From Kutzneria buriramensis (lineage in GTDB: Bacteria > Actinomycetota > Actinomycetes > Mycobacteriales > Pseudonocardiaceae): a stretch of DNA of 64,000 nucleotides. Made by a program: the position numbers and the translations under genes. Every line of letters begins with the position of its first letter. Within the stretch, counting starts at the first letter, position 1. Below, piece after piece: positions 43,061 through 51,494 of this stretch. The stretch is taken from assembly GCF_003387475.1 (NCBI RefSeq), contig NZ_QUNO01000002.1, positions 1 to 64,000 of the forward strand, written 5' to 3'. The notes under the pieces are model-generated. The model saw only the letters and a list, made by a program, of their open reading frames with translations, was not told where the DNA came from and did no database searches.

Positions 43061-43792
43061 GTGGAACGCGGCGAGCTGCGTGGTGTGGTGGCCCTGGACG
43101 GGCCCTCCGGCACCGGCAAGTCCACCGTCGCCCGCAGGCTCGCGACGCAGCTGGGCGCGCGCTACCTCGACACGGGCGCGATGTACCGGGCGGCGACGGT
43201 GGCGGTGCTGCGGGCCGGCGTCGACCCGACGGACGCCGACCGCGTGCGGGACACGGTCGCCCGCGCCGACCTCCGCGTGACGACGGATCCGCAGGCCCAG
43301 GCCACCACGCTGGACGGCGAGGACGTCAGCGCGGAGATCCGCGGCCAGGAGGTCACCACCGCCGTGTCGCCGGTGTCGGCGGTCAAGGAGGTGCGGGCGC
43401 AGCTGGTCGCGCAGCAGCGGTCGATCATCGCGACGGCGCTGGCCGAGGCCGGCGGCATCGTGGTCGAGGGCCGCGACATCGGCACCACCGTGGCCCCGGA
43501 CGCGGGCCTGAAGGTGTACCTGACGGCGTCGGCGCAGGCCCGCGCGGAGCGCCGGACCAGGCAGGACACGGCCGCGGGGCGCCAGGCGACGGTGGACGCG
43601 ACGCTGGCGGACGTGCGCCGCCGCGACAACTACGACTCGACGCGCGCGGTGTCGCCGGCGATGGCCGCCGAGGACGCGGTCGAGCTGGACACCACGCACC
43701 TGGACCTGCCGGGCGTGCTGGCGGAGCTGCTGGCGATGGTCGAGGACCGCGGCCTGCGGGCGGTCCCGACCGGGAGCTCACGTGAGCACTGA
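43061..43792 (+). CDS. cmk: Cytidylate kinase
   Basis: A 243-residue CMP/dCMP kinase. The P-loop is ALDGPSGTGKSTVARRLA. YLDTGAMYRAATVAVL is the nucleotide-monophosphate motif and VVEGRDIGTTVAPDA is family-specific. GTG 43061 is preceded by GGGAGGCGG. It is the first gene of the cmk-plsC-der operon, matching the Rv1712-Rv1713 neighbourhood with an added acyltransferase. It overlaps plsC by 11 bp. Confidence 0.95.
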   Translation: MERGELRGVVALDGPSGTGKSTVARRLATQLGARYLDTGAMYRAATVAVLRAGVDPTDADRVRDTVARADLRVTTDPQAQATTLDGEDVSAEIRGQEVTTAVSPVSAVKEVRAQLVAQQRSIIATALAEAGGIVVEGRDIGTTVAPDAGLKVYLTASAQARAERRTRQDTAAGRQATVDATLADVRRRDNYDSTRAVSPAMAAEDAVELDTTHLDLPGVLAELLAMVEDRGLRAVPTGSSREH

Positions 43793-44474
43793 CCTTCGCA
43801 GCGCTGATCTCCCAGGGGGCTCCTGGCGCCGGCTGCACGACTTCGCCCGCTGGCTCGGTACCTTCATCTTCGCGCCCTTCTACCGGCTGCGCGCGTACGG
43901 CCTGGAGAACGTGCCGAGGACCGGCCCGGTGCTGATGATCGCCAACCACAGCACGATGGTCGACGGCCCCGTGCTGTTCGCGGTGCTGCCGCGGCGGCAG
44001 GTCTTCCTGATCAAGCGGGAGATGTTCAAGGGCCCGCTGGGCTTCCTGCTGCCGAAGATCGGCCAGGTGCCGATCACCCGCGGCGAGCCGGACCGCGGCG
44101 CGCTGATGACGGCGGTCCGGCTGCTCAAGGCCGGCGGCATGGTCGGCATCTTCCCCGAGGGCACCCGCGGCGACGGCGACGTCGACGAGGCGCACAACGG
44201 CGCCGCCTGGCTGGCCCGCACGGCCGGCGCGGTGGTGCTGCCGGTGGCCTGCCGGGGCACGCTGCGCCCGGCCGCCGCGACCAAGCGGCGCTTCCGTCCG
44301 CACGTGGACGTGCTGGTGGGCAAGCCGTTCGAACTTCCGGCCGACAAGGGCCGCGCCGCGCTGACCGCCGCCACCGAGCGGGTCCGGGTCGAGCTGGCGG
44401 CCCTCGTCGCCGAACTGGATCGTCTGCGGGCGGGCAGCCCGCCGGCGAGCATGAGCAAGGAGCACGAGGCGTGA
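43782..44474 (+). CDS. 1-acyl-glycerol-3-phosphate acyltransferase (PlsC-like)
   Basis: A 230-residue membrane-associated acyltransferase. The NHxxxxD motif is [10 protein letters not shown] and the FPEGTR motif is [12 protein letters not shown], near residues 50 and 125. It should acylate lysophosphatidate in phospholipid synthesis. GTG 43782 lies inside the cmk 3' end, implying coupling. A PlsC-like gene between cmk and der is common in other bacteria. Confidence 0.9.
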   Translation: MSTDLRSADLPGGSWRRLHDFARWLGTFIFAPFYRLRAYGLENVPRTGPVLMIANHSTMVDGPVLFAVLPRRQVFLIKREMFKGPLGFLLPKIGQVPITRGEPDRGALMTAVRLLKAGGMVGIFPEGTRGDGDVDEAHNGAAWLARTAGAVVLPVACRGTLRPAAATKRRFRPHVDVLVGKPFELPADKGRAALTAATERVRVELAALVAELDRLRAGSPPASMSKEHEA

Positions 44475-44541
44475 GGGAGCTTGCGAGCTCACCATTGGGC
44501 ACAGTAGTGCTTGCACTCACGTGGCCGACGAAGGAGGACGC

Positions 44542-45957
44542 GTGAGTGAGTTGGACGGCACCTGGAGCGACGAGGCCGAGTGGGCCGTCGTCGACGGTGG
44601 TGCGGAGCAGGGGGACAGTGACGCGGGCGCGGTGCCGCAGCCGGTGCTGGCCGTGGTCGGCCGCCCCAACGTGGGCAAGTCGACGCTGGTCAACCGCATC
44701 CTGGGCCGCCGCGAGGCGGTCGTGCAGGACACCCCCGGCGTGACCCGGGACCGGGTCGCCTACGACGCGCTGTGGAGCGGCCGGAAGTTCACGGTGGTGG
44801 ACACCGGCGGCTGGGAGCCGGACGCGAGCGGCCTCCAGGCGTCGGTGGCGCAGCAGGCGGAGCTGGCGATGCAGACCGCCGACACCGTGCTGGTCGTGGT
44901 GGACGCGTCGGTCGGGGCGACCGCCACGGACGAGGCGGTGGCCAAGGTGCTGCGCCGGTCCAAGCGGCCGGTGCTGCTGGTCGCCAACAAGGTCGACGAC
45001 GACCGGCTGATGGCCGACGTGGCCTCGCTGTGGTCGCTGGGCCTGGGCGAGCCGCACCCCGTCAGCGGTCTGCACGGCCGCGGCTCGGGCGACCTGCTCG
45101 ACGCGATCCTGAAGTCGCTGCCGGAGACGCCGCGCGACGACTTCGTGGAGCGCATCGGCGGCCCGCGCCGGGTGGCGCTGATCGGCAAGCCCAACGTCGG
45201 CAAGTCCAGCCTGCTCAACCGCCTGGTCGGCGAGCAGCGCTCGGTGGTCGACTCGGTCGCCGGCACCACCGTCGACCCGGTGGACTCGCTGGTCGAGCTG
45301 GACGACGAGATCTGGCGCTTCGTCGACACCGCCGGCCTGCGCAAGCGGGTCAACTTCGCCAGCGGCACCGAGTACTACGCCTCGCTGCGCACCAAGGCCG
45401 CCATCGACGCCGCCGAGGTGGCGATCGTGCTGCTGGACGCCAGCGAGCCGATCGCCGAGCAGGACCTGCGCGTGCTGACCATGGTCGTGGAGGCCGGCAA
45501 GGCCCTGGTGCTGGCCCTGAACAAGTGGGACCTGGTCGACGAGGACCGCCGCGACCAGCTGGAGAAGGAGCTGGAGCGCGGCCTGGTGCGGGTGCCGTGG
45601 GCGCAGCGGATCAACGTCTCGGCGGCCACCGGGCGTTCGGTGCGCAAGCTGGCGCCGGCCCTGCGCACGGCGCTGACCTCGTGGGACTCCCGGATCCCGA
45701 CCGGCGCGCTGAACTCGTGGCTGTCGGACCTGATCGCCGCGACGCCGCCGCCGGTGCGCGGCGGCAAGCAGCCCAAGGTCCTGTTCGCCACCCAGGCGCA
45801 GACCCGGCCGCCGACGATCGTGCTGTTCACGTCCGGCTTCCTGGAGGCCGGCTACCGCCGGTTCATCGAGCGGAAGCTGCGCGAGCAGTTCGGCTTCGTC
45901 GGCACGCCGATCCAGATTTCCGTGCGGGTGCGAGAGAAGAAGCCGCGCAAGGGGTAG
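44542..45957 (+). CDS. der: Double GTPase Der (EngA), ribosome assembly
   Basis: A 471-residue protein with two GTPase domains. First: [36 protein letters not shown]. Second: [40 protein letters not shown]-like C-terminal domain follows. It acts in 50S subunit maturation. GTG 44542 is preceded by AAGGAGG; GTG 44521 has no site. The N-terminal 35 residues are an acidic extension. A response regulator follows after 3 bp. Confidence 0.96.
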   Translation: MSELDGTWSDEAEWAVVDGGAEQGDSDAGAVPQPVLAVVGRPNVGKSTLVNRILGRREAVVQDTPGVTRDRVAYDALWSGRKFTVVDTGGWEPDASGLQASVAQQAELAMQTADTVLVVVDASVGATATDEAVAKVLRRSKRPVLLVANKVDDDRLMADVASLWSLGLGEPHPVSGLHGRGSGDLLDAILKSLPETPRDDFVERIGGPRRVALIGKPNVGKSSLLNRLVGEQRSVVDSVAGTTVDPVDSLVELDDEIWRFVDTAGLRKRVNFASGTEYYASLRTKAAIDAAEVAIVLLDASEPIAEQDLRVLTMVVEAGKALVLALNKWDLVDEDRRDQLEKELERGLVRVPWAQRINVSAATGRSVRKLAPALRTALTSWDSRIPTGALNSWLSDLIAATPPPVRGGKQPKVLFATQAQTRPPTIVLFTSGFLEAGYRRFIERKLREQFGFVGTPIQISVRVREKKPRKG

Positions 45958-45960
45958 CGC

Positions 45961-46563
45961 ATGGCGGTACGGGTGGTGCTCGCCGAGGACGAGCCCGCGC
46001 TGCGGGCCGGCCTGCGCCTGCTGCTGGAGTCCGGCGGCCGGGTGGAGGTCGTCGCTGAGGTCGATCCCGGGCCGCGGCTGCCGGCGGTGGTGCGCGCGCG
46101 GCGGCCGGACGTGGTGCTGGTGAACGACGTGTCGGCGCTGCGCGGCCTGTCCGGCGTGCCGGTCGCGGTGCTCGCGCCGTCCGTTGTGGACGATGCCGTG
46201 CACCGGGCGATCGACCTCGGCGCGCAGGGGTTCCTGCTCACCGACGCGGAGCCGGAGAGCCTGGTGCGGGCGGTGCTCGACCTGGCCGCCGGCGGCGTGG
46301 TGTTCGACCCCCGGGTCGCCGCCGCGCTGTTGCCGCGGCTGCGGAGCAACCCGTTGCCGGACAACGAGTTGCTGCAGGGTCTGTCCACACGGGAGCGTCA
46401 GGTGCTGGACCTGCTGGCCAGCGGCTGTTCCAACGGGGCGATCGCCGCGGAGCTGCGGCTGACCGAGGCGACCGTGAAGAGCCACGTCTCCGCCCTGCTG
46501 GGCAAGCTCGGCGTGCGAAACCGGGTGCAGGCAGCGCTGATCGTCCGTCGGATCGGGTCGTAG
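45961..46563 (+). CDS. LuxR-type response regulator with degenerate receiver
   Basis: A 200-residue protein. A receiver-like domain (VVLAEDEPALRAGLRLLLE) precedes a normal LuxR HTH (LSTRERQVLDLLASGCSNGAIAAELRLTEATVKSHVSALLGKLGV). In the receiver, the segment around the phospho-acceptor reads PDVVLVNDVSAL, shifting or replacing the Asp with Asn, and the usual Thr/Ser and Lys positions read VLAPS and GFLLTD. It is probably not activated by normal phosphorylation. It starts 3 bp after der and is likely co-transcribed. No sensor kinase is nearby. Confidence 0.88.
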   Translation: MAVRVVLAEDEPALRAGLRLLLESGGRVEVVAEVDPGPRLPAVVRARRPDVVLVNDVSALRGLSGVPVAVLAPSVVDDAVHRAIDLGAQGFLLTDAEPESLVRAVLDLAAGGVVFDPRVAAALLPRLRSNPLPDNELLQGLSTRERQVLDLLASGCSNGAIAAELRLTEATVKSHVSALLGKLGVRNRVQAALIVRRIGS

Positions 46564-46578
46564 CGGTTACAGTGCCTC

Positions 46579-47169
46579 GTGGCCGAGCAGCGCGTGCGCA
46601 ACCCGTGGGGGCAGGGTGAGCGGCTGCGCCTGGAGATCCTGGAGGCGGCCGCGCGGCTGCTGTCCGAGCTGGGCGGCGAGCAGGGCTTGACCATTCGGGG
46701 CGTGGCGCGGGCCGCGGGCATCGCGCCGGCCAGCATCTACCAGCACTTCGCCGACAAGTCGGCGCTGGTCAAGGGCCTGATCGACTACGACTACGAGCAG
46801 CTGTCGGCGGCCATGTCGGCCGCCGAGGAGCAGTGCCCGGAGGACGCCCCGCTGGACCGGGTGCGGGCGCAGATGAAGGCGTACTGCCAGTTCGCGCTGG
46901 ACAGCCCCGGCCACTACCGCCTGATGATCAACAATCGGCCGGTGTCCCGGACGGGGCCGCTGATCGGCATCGTGCGGCAGATGATCGAGGGGTTCGAGCG
47001 CTGCGAGCGGGCCGGCGTGCGGCTGCGGATCCCGCCGCAGCGGGCCGCGGTGATGGTGTTCGTCGGCACGCACGGCCGGGTGGCGCTCTGGCACGCCTCC
47101 GAGGACCCCACGCACGCCCACGCCATCCTCGACTTCGTCGACGAGCTGGTCTCGCTGGTCACGGAGTGA
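46579..47169 (+). CDS. TetR-family regulator of the P450 cassette
   Basis: A 196-residue regulator. The N-terminal HTH is ILEAAARLLSELGGEQGLTIRGVARAAGIAPASIYQHFADKSALV. The C-terminal ligand domain follows with CERAGVRLRIPPQRAAVMVFVG. GTG 46579 is leaderless-like: TACAGT (46567-46572) ends six bases before it. It runs in the same direction as the P450 gene; two palindromes sit in the 98-bp gap. It probably represses the P450 operon until a substrate-like ligand binds. Confidence 0.9.
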   Translation: MAEQRVRNPWGQGERLRLEILEAAARLLSELGGEQGLTIRGVARAAGIAPASIYQHFADKSALVKGLIDYDYEQLSAAMSAAEEQCPEDAPLDRVRAQMKAYCQFALDSPGHYRLMINNRPVSRTGPLIGIVRQMIEGFERCERAGVRLRIPPQRAAVMVFVGTHGRVALWHASEDPTHAHAILDFVDELVSLVTE

Positions 47170-47196
47170 CCTGAGTCACCCATATCCCGCCACTAG

Positions 47197-47226
47197 TTGG
47201 ATAGCGCAACCAAATAGCGCTATGCT
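47197..47226 (+). promoter_or_regulatory. Promoter of the P450 operon
   Basis: TTGGAT (47197-47202) and TATGCT (47221-47226) are spaced 18 bp. The palindrome ATAGCGCTAT (47214-47223) overlaps the -10 box. Confidence 0.6.
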
Positions 47227-47232
47227 GCCCAA

Positions 47233-47256
47233 GTCAGTGAACGATCGTTTGGTGAC
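47233..47256. promoter_or_regulatory. Probable TetR operator before the P450 gene
   Basis: GTCAGTGAACGAT and ATCGTTTGGTGAC form an imperfect 24-bp palindrome (10 of 13 positions) centred on AACGATCGTT. It lies just downstream of the -10 box, 11 bp before the P450 start. Confidence 0.55.
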
Positions 47257-47267
47257 TGGGGGTCACA

Positions 47268-48485
47268 ATGACCGACACCATGTCCGGGCCCGAAGCCTTG
47301 CCCGCGTTCCCCATGACCCGGGACGCCAAGTGCCCCTTCGACCCGCCGCCGCAGCTGATGGCGGCCGAGCCGATGAGCCGGGTCCGCATCTGGAACGGCG
47401 ACACGCCGTGGCTGATCACCGACTACGCGACGCAGCGGGCGGTGTTGGCCGACCAGCGCTTCAGTGCCGACACGACCAGGCCCGGCTACCCGGTGCAGTC
47501 CGAGGCCGTGCTGGCCCGGCGGCGGACGAGCCGGCCGTTCATCGTGCTCGACGACCCGGAGCACGACCGCCAGCGCAAGATGCTCACCCGCAACTTCATG
47601 ATCAAGCGGGTGGAGGCGATGCGGCCGCGCGTCCAGGAGCTCGTGGACGGCCTGATCGACGCCATGCTGGCCGGCCCGAAGCCCGCCGACCTGGTGACCG
47701 AGTTCGCGCTGCCGGTGCCGTCGCTGGTGATCTGCGAGCTGCTCGGCGTGCCCTACGCCGACCACGACTTCTTCCAGGCGTGCAGCAAGAAGCTGGTCGC
47801 CCGCTCGACGCCCGCCGACGAGGCGCTGCGGGCCGGCGAGGACCTGCGCGTCTACCTGCTCGACCTGGTGGCGGCCAAGGAGAAGGCGCCGACCGACGAC
47901 ATGATCGGTCGGCTGGTCGCCGACCAGATGGCCAGCGGCGAGCTCAGCCGCGAGGACGTCGCCAGCATGGCGTCGCTGATGCTGATCGCCGGGCACGAGA
48001 CCACCGCCAACATGATCGCGCTGGGCACGCTCGCGCTGCTGGAGCACCCGGAGCAGCTCGCCGAGATCCGTGACGCCGATGATCCCGGGCTGATCGCCAA
48101 CGCCGTCGAGGAGTTGTTGCGGTACCTGAACATCGTGCACAGCGGGCGGCGGCGCGTGGCCACCGAGGACATCGAGGTCGGCGGCCGGCTCATCCGCGCC
48201 GGCGAGGGCGTCATCCTCGCCAACGACGCCGGCAACCGGGACGAGTCCGCGTTCCCCGAGCCCGACCGGCTCGACATCCACCGGCAGGCGCGCCACCACA
48301 TCGCGTTCGGCTACGGCGTGCACCAGTGTCTGGGCCAGCCGCTGGCCCGGATGGAGCTCCAGGTCGTCTACAGCACGCTCTACCGCCGCATTCCCACGCT
48401 GGAGCTGGCCATCCCGTTCGACGACGTCCAGTTCAAGCACGACATGGTCGTGTACGGCGTCCACTCGCTTCCCGTTACCTGGTAA
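47268..48485 (+). CDS. Cytochrome P450, CYP105-like
   Basis: A 405-residue bacterial class I P450. It has the I-helix AGHETTANMIALG (acid-alcohol pair region with Glu-Thr), the ExxR motif in AVEELLRYL and the heme loop HIAFGYGVHQCLGQPLARMEL with the Cys ligand. Start KCPFDPPPQL resembles CYP105 N-termini. It is followed at once by its ferredoxin and reductase, giving a complete electron chain. The oxidised substrate cannot be read from sequence. TetR control is likely. Confidence 0.93.
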   Translation: MTDTMSGPEALPAFPMTRDAKCPFDPPPQLMAAEPMSRVRIWNGDTPWLITDYATQRAVLADQRFSADTTRPGYPVQSEAVLARRRTSRPFIVLDDPEHDRQRKMLTRNFMIKRVEAMRPRVQELVDGLIDAMLAGPKPADLVTEFALPVPSLVICELLGVPYADHDFFQACSKKLVARSTPADEALRAGEDLRVYLLDLVAAKEKAPTDDMIGRLVADQMASGELSREDVASMASLMLIAGHETTANMIALGTLALLEHPEQLAEIRDADDPGLIANAVEELLRYLNIVHSGRRRVATEDIEVGGRLIRAGEGVILANDAGNRDESAFPEPDRLDIHRQARHHIAFGYGVHQCLGQPLARMELQVVYSTLYRRIPTLELAIPFDDVQFKHDMVVYGVHSLPVTW

Positions 48486-48497
48486 GGACTTCTGGCC

Positions 48498-48695
48498 ATG
48501 AAGGTTGTCATCGATCAGGACAAGTGCGTCGGCGCCGGGCAGTGCGTGCTGCTCGCGCCGGAGGTCTTCGACCAGCGCGACGAGGACGGCGTCGTCGTGC
48601 TGTTGCAGGAGAATCCGCCGGCCGAGCTGCACGATGCCGTGCGGCAGGCGGCCCAGGTGTGCCCGGCACTGGCGATCGAGCTGGCCGAGTCGTGA
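48498..48695 (+). CDS. [3Fe-4S] ferredoxin partner of P450
   Basis: A 65-residue ferredoxin. DKCVGAGQCVLLAP and QVCPALAIEL supply three Cys ligands, at residues 10, 16 and 55, with Gly or Ala at the missing fourth position, as in the [3Fe-4S] ferredoxins of Streptomyces P450 systems. It sits 12 bp after the P450 and overlaps the reductase start by 4 bp. Confidence 0.93.
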   Translation: MKVVIDQDKCVGAGQCVLLAPEVFDQRDEDGVVVLLQENPPAELHDAVRQAAQVCPALAIELAES

Positions 48696-49825
48696 TCGCG
48701 GTCGTCGGGGCGTCGGCCGCGGGTCTGACCGCGGTCCAGACGCTGCGCCGGGAGGGCTACGACGGGCCGCTGACGGTCGTCGGCGACGAGGAGCACATGC
48801 CGTACGACCGTCCGCCGCTGTCCAAGCAGGTGCTCTCCGGTGTGTGGGAGCCTGCCAAGGTCACGCTTCCGTCCACTGTGGACGCATCGTGGATGTTGGG
48901 GGTGCGGGCGGTCGGGCTGGACGTCCCCGGCCGGCGGCTGGCACTGTCCACGGGGGACGACCTGGCGTACGAGAAGCTGGTGATCGCCACCGGCGTGTCG
49001 GCGCGGCGGCTGCCGTTCGGCTCGGACCTGGCCGGTGTGCACACGTTGCGGACATTGTCGGATGCCTTGGCGTTCAAGGCGGAGCTGGCTGCGGCCAAGT
49101 CCGTGGTCATCGTCGGCGCCGGCTTCATGGGCTCTGAGGTGGCCGCAGTGGCTTCGGGTATGGGAGCCGACGTCACCGTCGTGGATCCCTTGCCCGCGCC
49201 GATGATCCGCCAGTTCGGGCCATGGCTCGGCGGTCTGGTCGCCAAGCTGCACGCCGACCACGGGGTGCGGATGCGGCTCGGCGTCGGCGTCACCGGGCTT
49301 CGCGGGGACGGTCGCGTTTCCGGCGTGGAGCTCGCCGACGGCGTGGTGCTGCCGGCGGACGTCGTGCTCGTCGCCATCGGCTCCGTGCCGAACACGGATT
49401 GGCTTGCCGGCAGCGGACTTTCACTGACCGACGGCGTCGACTGCGACTCGCTGTGCCGGGCCGCGCCGAACGTGGTCGCCGCCGGCGACGTCGCGTCGTG
49501 GACGCATCCCGTGCACGGTCGGCGGATCCGCGTCGAGCACCGGATGAACGCCACCGAGCAGGGCATGGCCGCCGCGCGCACGCTGCTCGGCAAGGGGGAG
49601 CCGTACGCGCCGATCCCGTACTTCTGGACCGACCAGTACGACGTGAAGATCCAGGCGTACGGCCTGTTCCCCGAGGACGCCGTGCCCGAGGTCGTCGCCG
49701 GCGACGTCGGCGCCGGCAAGTTCGCCGTGCTGTACCGGCACGACGGCAGGGTCACCGGCGTCGTCGGCTGGAACCTCCCGCGCGACACCCGCCAGCTCCG
49801 CTCCCGAATCGGCGAACCCGCATAG
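48692..49825 (+). CDS. FAD/NADH ferredoxin reductase of the P450 system
   Basis: A 377-residue protein of the putidaredoxin-reductase type. FAD motif VVGASAAGLTAVQTLRREGY, then YDRPPLSKQVL, NAD motif VVIVGAGFMGSEVAAVASGMG and the C-terminal FAD motif NVVAAGDVASW. C-terminal reductase domain begins near EHRMNATEQGMAAART. GTG 48692 overlaps the ferredoxin stop. It passes electrons from NADH to the upstream ferredoxin and so to the P450. Confidence 0.93.
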   Translation: MIAVVGASAAGLTAVQTLRREGYDGPLTVVGDEEHMPYDRPPLSKQVLSGVWEPAKVTLPSTVDASWMLGVRAVGLDVPGRRLALSTGDDLAYEKLVIATGVSARRLPFGSDLAGVHTLRTLSDALAFKAELAAAKSVVIVGAGFMGSEVAAVASGMGADVTVVDPLPAPMIRQFGPWLGGLVAKLHADHGVRMRLGVGVTGLRGDGRVSGVELADGVVLPADVVLVAIGSVPNTDWLAGSGLSLTDGVDCDSLCRAAPNVVAAGDVASWTHPVHGRRIRVEHRMNATEQGMAAARTLLGKGEPYAPIPYFWTDQYDVKIQAYGLFPEDAVPEVVAGDVGAGKFAVLYRHDGRVTGVVGWNLPRDTRQLRSRIGEPA

Positions 49826-49835
49826 CCCATTTTGT

Positions 49836-49892
49836 GTCAGGAAGGGCCTTCGGGTTCAACGTCAGGAAGGGGCCACAACCTGGCCGTTGAAC
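49836..49892. repeat. Direct and inverted repeats after the P450 operon
   Basis: GTCAGGAAGGGCC (49836-49848) recurs as GTCAGGAAGGGGCC (49861-49874). GTTCAACG (49854-49861) and CGTTGAAC (49885-49892) are inverted around a nested GGCC-n7-GGCC stem. It sits between convergent genes and may terminate both. Confidence 0.55.
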
Positions 49893-49917
49893 GTCAGCAA
49901 TGGTCACTTGATCTTGG

Positions 49918-50301
49918 TCAGGAGCCGCTGCCGTAGTCACGGGTGAGGATCTCCAGGTTGTGCCCGTCCGGGTCGGGGAAGTAGAAGCCCCGGCCGCAGT
50001 CGTTGGTGTTGATCTCGTTGGGGCGCCGGTGGCCGGGGTCGGCCCAGTAGGGCAGGCCGGCGGCGCGGATCCGTTCGAGGATCGGCTCGAACTCGTCGTC
50101 GGCGACCTTGAAGGCGTAGTGCAGTTCGGGGATGTCGCCGCTGTGCCGCATGAAGTCGAGGCTGAGGTTGTTGGCCAGGGCGACGACCTGGAACGGGCCG
50201 AACGTGATCGGGTCGGCCACCCCGAGCACCTGGGCCAGGAATGCGGCGGACTTGTGCGGGTCGGAGGCGGGGACGATGGTGTGGTTCAGTTCGACGGCCA
50301 T
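49918..50301 (-). CDS. VOC-family (glyoxalase-like) protein
   Basis: A 127-residue single-domain VOC protein. The start MAVELNHTIVPASD carries the first metal-ligand-like His, and the end GRGFYFPDPDGHNLEILTRDYG has the second His and a Glu, the usual metal site of the family. Function is open: dioxygenase-like, isomerase-like or drug-binding. ATG 50301 is used; a GTG lies three codons upstream. It is convergent with the reductase gene and divergent from RNase Z. Confidence 0.85.
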   Translation of the reverse strand: MAVELNHTIVPASDPHKSAAFLAQVLGVADPITFGPFQVVALANNLSLDFMRHSGDIPELHYAFKVADDEFEPILERIRAAGLPYWADPGHRRPNEINTNDCGRGFYFPDPDGHNLEILTRDYGSGS

Positions 50302-50391
50302 GGTTTTCACGGTAGGGCCTTCAGTGCGGTCGAAGTCCAGTCACCGTGAGTAATTGGTTGCGCCGGGCCGTCGGTCGGCGAGGATGGGGTC

Positions 50392-51300
50392 GTGTCCCAG
50401 CGTGAACTCGTGGTGCTCGGCTCGGCCAGCCAGACGCCGACCCGGCATCGCAACCACAACGGCTACCTGCTGCGATTCGACCGCGAGGGCGTGCTGTTCG
50501 ACCCGGGCGAGGGCACCCAGCGGCAGATGATCCAGGCCGGGCGGTCGGCCACCGAGATCACGCGGATCTGTGTCACCCACTTCCATGGAGACCACAGTCT
50601 GGGTCTGGCCGGCGTGCTGCAGCGCCTGTCGCTGGACAACGTGCCGCACGAGATCCGGTGCTACTACCCGGAATCCGGCCAGGTGTACTTCGATCGGCTG
50701 AGGTACTCGACCTCGTACCACGAACGGGCGAATGTGGTGCCCGTGCCGTTGGCCGCTGACGGTCCCGTCGACTCCTCGCTCACCGTTGCGGCGCTCGATC
50801 ACCGTATCGACTGCTACGGCTACCGTTTCGCCGAACCGGACGGCCGCCGGATGCTGCCGGACCGGTTGGCGGCGCTGGGGGTGCGGGGGCCGATGGTGAG
50901 CGAGCTCCAGCGCCTGGGTGCGATCGAGGTCGACGGGCGGCGGGTCGCCCTTGAGGACGTCAGCGTTCCTCGCCCCGGCCAGGTCTTCGCCTTCGTCATG
51001 GACACGCGGATGTGTGCCGGTGCCCTGGAGCTGGCCCGGGACGCCGACCTTCTGGTCGCCGAGTCGACATTCGTCGACGCCGATCGGGAGTTGGCCTGGC
51101 GGTACGGGCATCTGACCTCGCGCGAGGCTGGCCGGCTGGCGGCGGAGGCCGGCGCGCGGGAGTTGGTGCTCACCCACTTCTCGCAGCGCTATCCGTACGA
51201 GGAGGCGGAGAGGTTCCGGGAGGAGGCGGCCAAGGAGTTCTCCGGCGAGATCCACCTCGCCGTGGACTTGGCCGTGATCCCCCTGCCGAGCCGGCGGTGA
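50392..51300 (+). CDS. rnz: Ribonuclease Z
   Basis: A 302-residue metallo-beta-lactamase-fold endonuclease for tRNA 3' processing. The zinc motif is VTHFHGDHSLGLAGVLQ. It begins LVVLGSASQTPTRHRNHNGYLLRF, typical of bacterial RNase Z, and ends with LVLTHFSQRYP (late His). GTG 50392 is used. The stop is followed by an irregular repeat region and then a terminator shared with the convergent glycosidase gene. Confidence 0.9.
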   Translation: MSQRELVVLGSASQTPTRHRNHNGYLLRFDREGVLFDPGEGTQRQMIQAGRSATEITRICVTHFHGDHSLGLAGVLQRLSLDNVPHEIRCYYPESGQVYFDRLRYSTSYHERANVVPVPLAADGPVDSSLTVAALDHRIDCYGYRFAEPDGRRMLPDRLAALGVRGPMVSELQRLGAIEVDGRRVALEDVSVPRPGQVFAFVMDTRMCAGALELARDADLLVAESTFVDADRELAWRYGHLTSREAGRLAAEAGARELVLTHFSQRYPYEEAERFREEAAKEFSGEIHLAVDLAVIPLPSRR

Positions 51301-51398
51301 GCCGGCTGCACCTCGCCGTGATCCTGCCGTGGAGGCTCCCGTGAGTTGGCTGCATCCCGCCGTCGAGGTCCGTCGGTCGGCCATCGAGGGCAGCTGCA

Positions 51399-51448
51399 CC
51401 CCGGCGAGTCGCGCTCTCGGACACAACGAATGTAGGTCCGGGGCAGAA
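51399..51448. repeat. Half copy of palindromic repeat family A
   Basis: ACCCCGGCGAGTCGCGCTCT and following bases through GAATGTAGGTC match one arm of the repeats at 20348 and 26007. The matching second arm is missing; a GC-rich terminator takes its place. The 51301-51398 stretch upstream holds three imperfect 44-bp units starting GGCTGCACC-like. Confidence 0.7.
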
Positions 51449-51487
51449 GGGGTGGCCGGCTGGGACAGGGAACCGGCCGGCCACCCC
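51449..51487. terminator. Bidirectional terminator between rnz and the glycosidase
   Basis: GGGGTGGCCGG (51449-51459) pairs perfectly with CCGGCCACCCC (51477-51487) over a 17-base loop, with AAAA on one side. It lies 7 bp from the glycosidase stop. Confidence 0.85.
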
Positions 51488-51494
51488 AAAACAT

